Shown: positions 42,027-50,581 of the stretch, in pieces
How positions within the stretch are numbered: the stretch's first letter is position 1
Layout of the letters: each line of letters opens with the position of its first letter
NCBI RefSeq assembly: GCF_000373365.1
Contig: NZ_KB891212.1
Coordinates: 15,655-79,654 of the forward strand
From: Parafrankia discariae
GTDB lineage: Bacteria; Actinomycetota; Actinomycetes; Frankiales; Frankiaceae
DNA: 64,000 nt
Direction: 5' to 3'
The notes under the pieces: model-generated
What the model was told of the DNA's origin: nothing
The model's input: only the letters and a program-made list of their open reading frames with translations
Database searches by the model: none
Program-made: the position numbers and the translations under genes

Positions 42027-44861
42027 TCAGTACGCCGCGGCCTCGTCGATCAGGTCGAGCGCGGCTCCGACGATGGTCGCGGTGTCCACCGGGGCACCGG
42101 CGTTCGCGGCGGCCGGACCACCGGGGGAACGGGGATCGGCCGCCGCGTTCGGGTCCTGCCCGGTCGGGACCGGTGTGGCCGAGCCGAGCGTCGTCACGTG
42201 CCCGCCGTGCACACCGGCGAGGAAGCCCAGCGCCCGCGGGTCCCCGTCCACCACGGTCAGCAGCGGGCCGCGGCGGTTGGGCGGGAACAGCTCCCCGAGG
42301 ACGGTGTCGTCGCCGTCGGCGACTCCGCGCCGGGCCTGCAGCGCGTCGAAGAGCAGGTCCGGGGAGGTCACGCAGACCACGCCGATCTCCCGGCGCAGCC
42401 CGGCACTCAGCTCGTCGGCGGCCCGCAGCACCTCCGGCATGACGGCGCCCATCCCGACCAGGGTGAGCGGCGCGGACGGCTCGCCCGGGCGCAGCCGGTA
42501 CCCGCCGGCCAGCACCGCCGCGCGCCGCCGCCACCAGCCGGCGGCGTCGCCGGGCAGGCCGGCCAGCCGCTGGTCGACGGGCCGCGCGCTCAGCCGGATC
42601 ACGCTCGACGCGCCGTCGGCGCGCCCGAGCCGGCGCAGCGCCTCGAGCACGCACCAGATCAGGTCCTGCGTGAAGGCGGGCTCCCAGCAGGCGATGCCCG
42701 GGACGCCGATCGCGCCGTGGCGCCACCCGCCCGGCCGGGCCGGGTCGACTCTGGTGTCCGCCACGGCCAGCAGGGAGCGTCCGTCGGCCGCCCCGCCGGC
42801 GGCCCAGCCGGGCAGCACCCGGGTGACCGACATCTCGTCGCTGACCCCGATCGGCAGCAACGGAAGACCCAGCCGGCTCCAGGCGACGCCGAGCGAGGCC
42901 AGCACCCCAGCGAACGCGCCGGCGGACAGGCCGCCGGCCACGTGCCGCCCGCCACCGGGTTCCGGCTCCGGCTCCGGCTGTCCCGCCGGCCCAGGCCGCC
43001 CTGCCTGTTCCGCCGGACCGGCCGGACCGGCGGCTCCTGGCGGAGCCGCTGCTTCTGGTGAAGCCGCCAGCTCGGGTGAGCGGGCACCGCCGCGGGCCGC
43101 CTCGATCCACCCGGTGAGCACCCGGTCGGCCTCGCGGGTCGAGATCGTCACGACGGCCGCCGCGGCCTCCGGGGCGAGTACGGGCAGGTCCCGCAGGGTG
43201 GCGCCGAAGATCTCCTGCGTCGACCGCCAGCCGGTCGGCGGGCGCCCGGCGTCGACCGGCACCGCCGGGACCGCGCCGAGCGACTGCGGGGCGCGGTCCA
43301 GATAGGCCGCCACGTGCCGGGAGAGCCGGCCCGCCGGCGACGCCACGGACAGGGCCCCGGTCGGCCGCCCGGGCACCGCCGGCACCAGCGTCGTCGCGCC
43401 GACCACCGCGGTCGAGGGCGGTAACGCCGGCGCGGCGGCCGGCGGCTCGTGCGGCTCCGGCGGCTCCGGCGGCTCCGGCGAGCCCGGCCGGGCGGGGGTG
43501 GGCAGCGGGCCGGTGTAGGCGAACAGGACGGTCGGGCGCCCGGCCTCGACCTCGTCGAACGCGTCGATGATCAGTGCGAGGTCGTGGCCGCCCAGATCGC
43601 GCAGCGCGTCGTGGAGCTGCTCGTCGCTCAGCCCGTCGAGCAGCCGGTCGACCCCGGCCCCGGAAGCGCCCGGGCCGGCGAGCCGGCGCCGGAGCTCGGT
43701 CCCGTCCAGCCGGAGCAGGGCGAGGTACTCGGCGGGTGACATCGCGTCCAGCCGGGCCCGCAGCGCGGCGCCACCCGGGGCCCGGAACAGGGCGGCGAGC
43801 CGGCGGCCGTAGCGGAGGGTCAGCACCTGCCAGCCGGCGGCCTCGAACATCCGCGCCGCCCGGGCCGGGCCGCCGATGCCGCCGGGCGGACCGCCCGGGC
43901 CGGGAGCCGTCGGAGTCCCCGGCGCGCCGGAGTCGGCCGGCGCGCCGCCGGTCACCAGGACCACCCAGAACAGTTCGCCCAGGTGGGAGACCCGCTCGTC
44001 GGTCACGGCCTCCCAGACCGCGGAGTCCCGCAGCTCCGCGAAGTCGATCAGGCAGATCTGGCGGCCGGTCGGGGCGCGGTCGAACCGCTCGCCCGCGAAT
44101 CGGCTGGCCAGCGCCGACCAGATGGTCCCGTTCGGTCCGACGTTGCCGGCCCCGGTCGCGCGCGGCGGCCGCCGGGTGGCCGGCCCCGCCGCGACGGCGC
44201 CGTCCACCCGGTCGAGGTCCCGCGGCCGGTCGTCGTCGAGCGCGGACCGCAGGACCTGGTGGACGGCTCCCAGCAGCGGGCCGGCGTGCGGGGTGGCGGA
44301 GACCCGGTCCTCGGCCCGCAGCGTGTCGAACCACAGCGCCGCGGCGATCGTGGACGCGGCCTCGCTCATGGCCAGGTCGGCGGCCGCCCCGCGCGGGCCA
44401 CGGGCGCCGGTCGCGACGGCGTGGTCGACCCCCGCCGCCGCGAGCTCGCGCAGCCGGGTCTCCACGGCGGCCAGCGCCCCGAGGTCGAGCACGCCACCGG
44501 GCGGCCCGGGAACAATCTCGGCGGGCCGTCCCGCGACCTGCGAATCGCCGCCGACCCGTTCCACGCCGGCACCCCCCGCCTCGCCCCCACCACCGTGGCC
44601 GCCCGTGTCGCCCGTGTCGCCCGTGTCGCCGGGACCCGACCCGCCGGCGGTTGTGTCGCGGCCGGTGTCGGCGCGGCCGGGGGCACGCTCGTCGCCGTCG
44701 GCGGGACGGTCGTGGCCCGGCGCGCCGTCGTCCGGCGACGCCTCGGGTGGCCTGGCGGGATCGATCGTCAGGTCGTCCCGGCGGCCGTGACCGTGGGCGT
44801 GGCCGTGCGTGTACTCCCCGGCCCGGATGTCCGTCCTGCGCAACCCCCGCCTCCGTCCCAT
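42027..44861 (-). CDS. diverged AceE/transketolase-like protein lacking the thiamine-diphosphate motif
   Basis: Protein of 944 aa. After a 125-residue disordered His/Gly/Asp-rich N-terminus, the order is that of homodimeric pyruvate dehydrogenase E1 (AceE) but diverged: ALWFDTLRAEDRVSATPHAGPLLGAV (175-200), QICLIDFAELRDSAVWEAV (269-287) where AceE has the thiamine-diphosphate GDG motif, LGELFWVVLVTG, AGWQVLTLRYGRRLAALFRA, a middle domain with SDEMSVTRVLPGW, and a transketolase C-terminal domain (APLTLVGMGAVMPEVLRAADEL). The GDG is replaced by IDF, so classical catalysis is unlikely. A low-complexity PEPPEPPEPHEPP linker is inserted. It follows DUF167 by 12 bp. A regulatory or structural pseudoenzyme is possible. 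Confidence 0.75.
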   Translation of the reverse strand: MGRRRGLRRTDIRAGEYTHGHAHGHGRRDDLTIDPARPPEASPDDGAPGHDRPADGDERAPGRADTGRDTTAGGSGPGDTGDTGDTGGHGGGGEAGGAGVERVGGDSQVAGRPAEIVPGPPGGVLDLGALAAVETRLRELAAAGVDHAVATGARGPRGAAADLAMSEAASTIAAALWFDTLRAEDRVSATPHAGPLLGAVHQVLRSALDDDRPRDLDRVDGAVAAGPATRRPPRATGAGNVGPNGTIWSALASRFAGERFDRAPTGRQICLIDFAELRDSAVWEAVTDERVSHLGELFWVVLVTGGAPADSGAPGTPTAPGPGGPPGGIGGPARAARMFEAAGWQVLTLRYGRRLAALFRAPGGAALRARLDAMSPAEYLALLRLDGTELRRRLAGPGASGAGVDRLLDGLSDEQLHDALRDLGGHDLALIIDAFDEVEAGRPTVLFAYTGPLPTPARPGSPEPPEPPEPHEPPAAAPALPPSTAVVGATTLVPAVPGRPTGALSVASPAGRLSRHVAAYLDRAPQSLGAVPAVPVDAGRPPTGWRSTQEIFGATLRDLPVLAPEAAAAVVTISTREADRVLTGWIEAARGGARSPELAASPEAAAPPGAAGPAGPAEQAGRPGPAGQPEPEPEPGGGRHVAGGLSAGAFAGVLASLGVAWSRLGLPLLPIGVSDEMSVTRVLPGWAAGGAADGRSLLAVADTRVDPARPGGWRHGAIGVPGIACWEPAFTQDLIWCVLEALRRLGRADGASSVIRLSARPVDQRLAGLPGDAAGWWRRRAAVLAGGYRLRPGEPSAPLTLVGMGAVMPEVLRAADELSAGLRREIGVVCVTSPDLLFDALQARRGVADGDDTVLGELFPPNRRGPLLTVVDGDPRALGFLAGVHGGHVTTLGSATPVPTGQDPNAAADPRSPGGPAAANAGAPVDTATIVGAALDLIDEAAAY

Positions 44862-44873
44862 CGCCTCGACGAC

Positions 44874-45182
44874 CTACCTGGAGTCCAGACGTGCGGCCGG
44901 GTCGGAATGTTGTGCCAGTTCCTCGACTCGCCGCATGATCACGTCATCCGGAGCGTCCACCTCGATGAACTTGACCCTCCCGATCGAGCGGATCAGGGTC
45001 ACGTCGGACCGGCGGACACCCAGGGCCTGCGCGAGGGCGCGCAGCGCCGCCTCGTTCGCCCGGCCCTCGACGGCCGGCTCCCGTACGCGCACGACCAGCA
45101 GCCGGCCGTGGGTCGGGTCGGACGTCGCCGGCCCCACGGCCGTCCGGTCGGCGGCGGGACGCACCCGGATCGCTACGCGCAC
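44874..45182 (-). CDS. DUF167/YggU-family protein
   Basis: Small protein of 102 aa with the YggU fold signature: IRVRPAADRTAVGP at the start, VRVREPAVEGRANEAALRALAQALGV in the middle and VTLIRSIGRVKFIEV. YggU proteins are widespread with no settled function. GTG at 45182. It heads the minus-strand block and is followed 12 bp later by the AceE-like gene, suggesting co-transcription; it is divergent from fabG (95 bp). Confidence 0.88.
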   Translation of the reverse strand: MRVAIRVRPAADRTAVGPATSDPTHGRLLVVRVREPAVEGRANEAALRALAQALGVRRSDVTLIRSIGRVKFIEVDAPDDVIMRRVEELAQHSDPAARLDSR

Positions 45183-45277
45183 CCGTCCATCGTCCCCGAC
45201 GGGCCGGCGGCGCGGGGCGGGGAGTGTCCCGGGTGGCCTGGGCTCGTGCCACCCGGCGGGCCGCTACGATCCCGGCC

Positions 45278-45994
45278 ATGGTCGAGAACGAAGGTCGAGT
45301 CGCACTGGTGACCGGTGGCAACCGTGGGATCGGCGCCGCGTGCGCGGCGGCCCTCGCGGCGTCGGGCGACCGGGTGGCCGTGGCCAGCCGCGGTGGCGAG
45401 GCGCCCGACGGGATGCTCGGGGTGCGGATGGACGTCACCAGCGCGGACAGCGTCGACAAGGCGTTCGGCGAGGTCGAGGCCGCGCTCGGCCCGGTCGAGA
45501 TCGTCGTGTCCAACGCCGGCATCGTGCGCGACACGCTGATGCTCATGATGTCGGAGGACTCGTTCCGCGACGTCGTCGACACCAACCTGCTCGGGGCGTA
45601 CCGGGTGGCGAAGCGCGCGTCGCGCTCGATGATCCGGCGCCGCAACGGTCGGCTGATCTTCATCTCGTCGGTGGTGGGGCTCTCCGGCGGTCCGGGGCAG
45701 TCGAACTACGCCGCGTCCAAGGCGGGCCTGGTCGGTTTCGCCCGGTCGCTGGCACGTGAGCTCGGCGGCCGGGGGATCACCTCGAACGTGATCGCCCCGG
45801 GGCCGATCCGCACCGACATGACGGACGCCCTCACCGACGCCCAGCGTGAGTTCCTCGTCGCTGCCACCCCCGCCGGACGGATGGGCGACCCCGCGGAGGT
45901 CGCCGCGGCCGTGGTCTTCCTCGCATCGCCGGGCGCCGCCTACGTCAACGGCGCGGTCATCCCGGTCGACGGCGGCGCCGGCATGGGCCACTGA
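45278..45994 (+). CDS. fabG: 3-oxoacyl-ACP reductase FabG
   Basis: NADPH-dependent beta-ketoacyl-ACP reductase (238 aa), a short-chain dehydrogenase. The cofactor motif is TGGNRGIG (12-19), the N80-A-G active-site turn follows, and the catalytic triad is S131, Y144 and K148 (ISSVVGLSGGPGQSNYAASK). The C-terminus AAYVNGAVIPVDGGAGMGH is typical of MabA/FabG. It precedes a small gene and hemH on the same strand, the mabA-inhA-hemH arrangement of mycobacteria but with inhA displaced upstream of the minus-strand block. GTP: start ATG at 45278. Confidence 0.95.
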   Translation: MVENEGRVALVTGGNRGIGAACAAALAASGDRVAVASRGGEAPDGMLGVRMDVTSADSVDKAFGEVEAALGPVEIVVSNAGIVRDTLMLMMSEDSFRDVVDTNLLGAYRVAKRASRSMIRRRNGRLIFISSVVGLSGGPGQSNYAASKAGLVGFARSLARELGGRGITSNVIAPGPIRTDMTDALTDAQREFLVAATPAGRMGDPAEVAAAVVFLASPGAAYVNGAVIPVDGGAGMGH

Positions 45995-46321
45995 GGGCCG
46001 ATCCGGGCCGCGACGGGCTACCCGCGGGCCCGGCCCGTCGGGTGGGGGCCAGGGCCCCGACCCGGCGATCCGTGGAATGAGGCGCTCGGCGTGCGGCGTT
46101 GCAGCCGTGAGATGACAATGACCGGTGGTGCCACCCATCGCACCCGCCGCCCCCGTCCGCCCCGCGCGCCCGCGTCCGCGGTGGCGACGCGCCCGGGCGG
46201 CCCACGGGTCGACGGGGCGGGTGCCGATGGGCCACGGTGGGAGCGGACGGGTCGCCGCCCCGGCGCCCGTCTCCCAGCGCGGCGCGCCGGGGCGCCGCGA
46301 GGGCCGGGTGGAGGTGGCGCC
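45995..46321. other. Non-coding stretch between fabG and the next gene
   Basis: 327 bp, GC-rich. Upstream extension of the next frame reads as an Arg/Pro/Ala-rich shadow and has no ribosome site. No gene or RNA supported. Confidence 0.4.
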
Positions 46322-46627
46322 GTGAGCATGATCAGGGTTGAGCCGCGCGGAGGCCGTGGCTACGAGGTCGAGGTGGCCGAGGAGACCGCCCCCGGGGCGC
46401 ACGGCCTGACGTTCTCCTACCTCGTCCGGGTGGACGACGAGGTCGTGAGCGCGCTGGAGCTGGATCCCGACGACGACGCGGCGCTGGCGGCCCTGGTCCG
46501 CGAGTCGTTCGCCTTCCTGCTCACCCGTGAGCCGGCGGGCGAGATCCTGCGGTCGTTCGACCTCTCGACGATCTCCCGCTACTTCCCGACCTATCTGGAC
46601 GGGATCCGCGCCCGGGTGCCGCGCTGA
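46322..46627 (+). CDS. conserved unknown small protein between fabG and hemH
   Basis: Protein of 101 aa: IRVEPRGGRGYEVEVAEE then FSYLVRVDDEVVSALELDPDDD and a C-terminal helical part RESFAFLLTREPAGEILRSFDLSTISRYFPTYL. No known motif or membrane helix. GTG at 46322 has GGAGG eight bases upstream; an ATG at 46328 is an alternative. The location between fabG and hemH, with 80 bp to hemH, suggests co-transcription. Function unknown. Confidence 0.72.
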   Translation: MSMIRVEPRGGRGYEVEVAEETAPGAHGLTFSYLVRVDDEVVSALELDPDDDAALAALVRESFAFLLTREPAGEILRSFDLSTISRYFPTYLDGIRARVPR

Positions 46628-46706
46628 CGCCACGGACTCCACGGCCACGGACTCCGCGGCCGGGGAAGGGCGCCACGCCCCGGAACGTATGGAAGGGGAC
46701 GAGACC

Positions 46707-47954
46707 GTGCATACGGACGCCGCGGCCCACAGCCGCGGAATCGATGTGGACGCGCTGCTGCTCGTCTCCTTCGGCGGTCCGGAGGGGCCGCAGGACGTCC
46801 TGCCGTTCCTGCGCAACGTGACCCGGGGCCGCCGCGTGCCCGAGGCGCGCCTCGCCGAGGTCGCGGCGCACTACGACCGCTTCGGTGGTCGCAGCCCGAT
46901 CAACGACCAGAACCGGGCGCTGCTCGCCGCGCTGCGGGAACGGCTGGCCCCGATGCCCGTGTACTGGGGCAACCGGAACTGGCAGCCGTACCTCGCCGAC
47001 GCCGTCGCGCGCATGCGGGCCGACGGCGTGCGCCGCGCGGCGTGCTTCGTGACGTCCGCGTTCGCCTCCTACTCGGGGTGCCGGCAGTACCGGGAGGACC
47101 TGGCGGCGGCCCTGGAACAGGTGGGTCCGGGCGCCCCCGACCTGGTGAAGCTGCGACTGTTCTTCGACCACCCGGGATTCGTCGAGCCGATGGTCGACCA
47201 CTGCGCGCGGGCGCTCGCGTCGCTGCCGGCAGCGGTGCGCGACGAGGCCCGGCTGGTGTTCACCGCCCACGCGCTGCCCCGCTCCCAGGCGGCGGCGAGC
47301 GGGCCGGACGGCGGCGCCTACGAGCGTCAGCTCCGCGCGGTCGCCGGCGTGATCGCGGAGCGCGTCGCCGCGCGCGCCGGCACCCGGCACGAGTGGCAGG
47401 TCGCCTACTGCAGCCGCAGCGGCCCGCCGAGCGTGCCCTGGCTCGAACCGGACGTCAACGACGCCCTGGCGGCGCTCGCGGACGACGGCGCGCGCGCCGC
47501 GGTGATCGTGCCGGTCGGTTTCGTCAGCGACCACATGGAGGTCGTCTACGATCTCGACGTCGAGGCGGTGCGCACCGCCTCGGAACGCGGCCTGGCGGTC
47601 GCCCGGGCGGGTACCGTCGGCACGGATCCACGCTTCGTCGCCATGGTGGCCGATCTGGTCGCCGAGCGGCGTTCCCCCGAGTGGGAGCGGCCCGCGCTGA
47701 GCGGCGAGGGGCCGTCGCACGACGTCTGCCCGCTGCACTGCTGTGATCCGGGCGCTCGGCGCCCGGCCGCCGCCGGTGTCCCGGCGGATCTGTGCGCGCA
47801 CGGCCCGGCACGTTCCGGCGTGCCGGCGTCACCGCCGGGCCGGCCCGTGAACGCGGAGCGCCGCCGGGATGGTGAACCGCGCAACGAAGCGACGATACTG
47901 GTGGATGAGCGGGCAGGTACGTCGCGGTCCGACTCTCACCCCGCAGGCGAATAA
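46707..47954 (+). CDS. hemH: ferrochelatase (coproporphyrin type) with an extended C-terminus
   Basis: Ferrochelatase family (415 aa from the GTG at 46707, GGAAGGGGAC upstream; ATG 46689 is an alternative). Actinobacterial enzymes insert iron into coproporphyrin III. H188 (FTAHALP) and E-site residues in VIVPVGFVSDHMEVVYDLD match the active site; DALLLVSFGGPEG starts the family. The [2Fe-2S] cysteines appear as C125 (YSGCRQY), C341, C345 and C346 (SHDVCPLHCCDPG). After that comes an unusual 65-residue Pro/Arg/Asp-rich tail with a further Cys (C363). It ends 18 bp before the DUF3090 gene, likely an operon. Confidence 0.93.
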   Translation: MHTDAAAHSRGIDVDALLLVSFGGPEGPQDVLPFLRNVTRGRRVPEARLAEVAAHYDRFGGRSPINDQNRALLAALRERLAPMPVYWGNRNWQPYLADAVARMRADGVRRAACFVTSAFASYSGCRQYREDLAAALEQVGPGAPDLVKLRLFFDHPGFVEPMVDHCARALASLPAAVRDEARLVFTAHALPRSQAAASGPDGGAYERQLRAVAGVIAERVAARAGTRHEWQVAYCSRSGPPSVPWLEPDVNDALAALADDGARAAVIVPVGFVSDHMEVVYDLDVEAVRTASERGLAVARAGTVGTDPRFVAMVADLVAERRSPEWERPALSGEGPSHDVCPLHCCDPGARRPAAAGVPADLCAHGPARSGVPASPPGRPVNAERRRDGEPRNEATILVDERAGTSRSDSHPAGE

Positions 47955-47972
47955 GACGGAGCGATCCGAGAC

Positions 47973-48488
47973 ATGCAGCGATTTGTGTTCGACCCGCCGG
48001 AGCGGTTCGTGGTCGGAACCGTCGGGCAGCCCGGTGACCGTGTGTTCTTCCTCCAGGCGGCGGCTCGTGGTCAACTCGTCACGGTGGGTCTGGAGAAGAC
48101 CGAGGTGACGGCGCTCGCCGAAGGCCTGACGGCCCTGCTCGGCCAGGTGGGCCAGACCCAGGGGATCACCCTGCCGGCCGCCACCGACGTCGAGGTCGAC
48201 CTCGCCCCCCTGGACGCCCCGTTCGAGGAGGACTTCCACCTCGGCCAGCTGACGGTGTCCTGGGACGGCCAGCGGGTGTTCGTCGAGGCCGCCGGCCTCT
48301 CCTCGGGCGAGCCGCGGGTCTCCGAGAGCGAGAGCGACGTCGACTCGCTGCGCGTCGGCCTCTCGATCGAGCAGACCAAGGCCTTCATCGAACGGGCCCG
48401 CAGCATCGTGGCCGCCGGTCGCCCCCCGTGCGTGCTCTGCGGCCGGCCCGACGGCCCGTCCGGCCACTTCTGCCCGCGCCTGAACTGA
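47973..48488 (+). CDS. DUF3090-family protein
   Basis: Protein of 171 aa recognised as DUF3090 (TIGR03847): RFVFDPPERFVVGTVGQPGDRVFFLQAA at the start, VGLEKTEVTALAEGLTALL, and the C-terminal LSIEQTKAFIERARSIVAAGRPPC. The last 22 residues carry a CxxC and a second Cys (CVLCGRPDGPSGHFCPRLN), a small zinc-ribbon-like knuckle. In other actinobacteria it sits beside a histidine phosphatase and a kinase-like protein; those genes are not here. It follows hemH by 18 bp. Confidence 0.9.
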   Translation: MQRFVFDPPERFVVGTVGQPGDRVFFLQAAARGQLVTVGLEKTEVTALAEGLTALLGQVGQTQGITLPAATDVEVDLAPLDAPFEEDFHLGQLTVSWDGQRVFVEAAGLSSGEPRVSESESDVDSLRVGLSIEQTKAFIERARSIVAAGRPPCVLCGRPDGPSGHFCPRLN

Positions 48489-48519
48489 GCCGGCGCCGGC
48501 GGCCTGCCGGGCTACCGGC

Positions 48520-48562
48520 CCGTCGGGCTGCCGGGCCTCCAGACCGTCGGGCTGCCGGGCCT
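48520..48562. repeat. 24-bp tandem array flanking repeat copy A
   Basis: CCGTCGGGCTGCCGGGCCT occurs at 48520-48538 and 48544-48562, within a wider run of CTGCCGGGC motifs from about 48504. A similar array of GGCCCGG motifs lies at the equivalent side of copy C (62005-62060), so the array is part of the longer composite element. Confidence 0.6.
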
Positions 48563-48582
48563 TCGAGGGATGACGGCGGTCC

Positions 48583-48761
48583 CCACCACGGAGGGCCGCC
48601 TCGGTCGTCGATCGTCAGGCCAGCCCCAGACCGCCATCTACCGGACAAAATTCCTGTCGTGGCAGGCGGCCTGCTCGTCCTTTGCTTTCCTTCTCGCCCT
48701 TTCGGACAAGAATCCACGGACATCGACCCCCGAAACGGCGAGGAAGAAACCAAACGGCGAG
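48583..48761. repeat. Dispersed palindromic repeat, copy A (composite)
   Basis: The core, 48674-48761 (88 bp), is the inverse of copy C; its ends CTCGTCCTTTG and CAAACGGCGAG are an imperfect version of the 11-bp terminal inverted repeat. About 90 bp to the left (from about 48583, including CCAGACC...CTACCGGACAAAA) also matches the right flank of copy C. The element lies downstream of DUF3090 and upstream of the decayed permease. No open frame. Confidence 0.82.
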
Positions 48762-48864
48762 CTGGCCGCCCGCTGAGTCCCGCGGTCGTTCGGCGGGCGG
48801 CCTGCGGCCGTTCGCTGGGCGTCCGGCGGGCGTCCGGCGGGTTGTCGCCCGGCATCAACGGTCC

Positions 48865-50566
48865 GCCTGGCGGTTGACGACGGTGTCGTGGGAGCGGTCG
48901 CCGGCCCACGGATCGCCCGTGAGCTGCCCGGGTCGGATGGCAGCCTCGCCGCGGCCGACACAACCATGATCGAGCAGACCTTCGGGACCTGGTGCCGAGG
49001 CAGAACGGTGCAGGGAGTCCTGCTGGACCCGACGGGACACGCCCGCCGCTGCCACCCGGGGGCACCGCTCTCCCGCAGCCGGGGGAGATGATCGTCTCAC
49101 CCGCGCTGGCCGGGTTCCTCGCCGGCCGGGACGGGCCGCGGTTCGCGCCCCGGCTGCCCTACCGCCAGGTGGGGACGATCAGCGAGGCGGGTCTCCAGGG
49201 TCCGCGCGAGCTGTACTTCTACACGGGCGTCGAGCTCGACGCCGAGCTCGAAGCCGGCGGCCCGGCGCGCTGCCCGGCGCTGCGCCGGGCCGTCGCCGAG
49301 CCGCCGGGCGTGGCGCGGCGGGTCGGTGCCGGCCGCCGGAGGTTGTGGTGGCGCCTCCCGGTCCTCGCCGCCGGGGTCGCTTCGCTGCGCACGCTTCCGG
49401 AGGGGCTCGGCTGGTCCGGTGGATCGCGCGACGACGTCCAGCTCGTCGCGGGCGCCGTGCTGACGCTGCTGGGTGTCGCGGCCCTGACGCCGTGGCTGGT
49501 GGAGAAGGTGGTTCGACGGCTGCCCGGCGGACCGCTCGGCTGGACGTTCGCCGTTCGCCGTTCGCCGGCTCCAGCTCGGTGGCGGCGTCACGGTGCGGAC
49601 CGTGGCCGCGGTGTCGTCCACCATCGCCGGCGTGGTCGCGCTGCTGATGCTCTTCTCGGCCGCGGATCGGGAGTACCTGGCCGGCGTCGACCCGGCCCGC
49701 GACCGTGATCCGCTGGCGGTCGAGGTACCCGCCACCGCCGCGACCGCGGACGGGCTCACGCGGGTGTTGTCCGCCGCCCACGGGGTCCGCTCCGTCCATG
49801 CGTACTCGACGTCCAGCGTGTCCTGGGGGCAGTCGGTCGGTGGGGATCAGGCGTTTGACTGGGGGCGTTCACATCGCTGATCGTCGGTGACTGCCCGACG
49901 CTGAAAGAGCTGCTCGTCGTCACGGACTGCGCGGACGGGGACGTCTTCGCGGCGCCCGCCACGACGAGGTCCGTCGTCGGTGTCGACCAGCTCACCGAGC
50001 CGGATCTCATGGCCCGCACGGGCGCGGTCCGCTGATTCCCGGGCCCGGGGTGATTGTGACCATCGCCGCCCCCGGAGATCCACGCTGGACCGTTCCCGCC
50101 ACCATGAGGGTGGCGACCCGTCCGTTCCGGGGCGCTTCTCGGGACCGCGGACAGCCTGCTCGTCACCCCGGGGGCCCTGGCGGGCGACCTCCGGCCCGCG
50201 TCGACGGTGACCGGCATCGTCCGGATCGACCTGGCTGACCCGGACGCCGCGGACAACGTGGGCAACGCGATCGCGGGCGTCACCCCGTTGCGGTCGCCGT
50301 CCGGGGCGCTGTCTGGCGATGATCCGGGGTACGAGTCGATCCGGACCGCCATGGACCTCGCGATCGTCGCGTTGTTCGGTGCGGTCGGGACCGGCCTGGG
50401 CCTGGGGGCCGCCCTGCTCCGGGTGGCCGGCGCGGCGCCGACCGTGCCCTGGACGAACATCGCGGTGGTCTGCGCGACGGCGTTCGGCGTTGTTCTCGGC
50501 ACGACGGCGGCCAGCCTCCCGGCGCTGGGCCGGCTCATGCGGCCCGGCGGCCTGCGCGTCGGGTGA
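48865..50566 (+). pseudogene. decayed FtsX-type ABC transporter permease
   Basis: Fragments in several frames together make most of an actinobacterial FtsX/MacB-like permease: an extracellular region (ADTTMIEQTFGTWCRGRTVQ about 48945-49005; QPGEMIVSPALAGFLAGRDG from 49076; VGTISEAGLQGPRELYFYTG), membrane parts (VRTVAAVSSTIAGVVALLML at about 49593; AMDLAIVALFGAVGTGLGLG at 50350) and the end at 50566. The first frame break at 49547-49567 is a third copy of the 7-bp unit TTCGCCG; with two copies the frame reads through exactly (FAVRRLQLGGGVTVRT). A second break is at a five-G run (49861-49865). At least two more breaks follow. No ABC ATPase gene is adjacent. The left boundary is approximate. Confidence 0.82.
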
Positions 50567-50581
50567 CCCGCGCGCGGATGA

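Noticed and set aside
46091-46321. N-terminal extension of the small gene between fabG and hemH
   Set aside because: The extension is Arg/Pro/Ala-rich, while GTG 46322 has a good GGAGG site.
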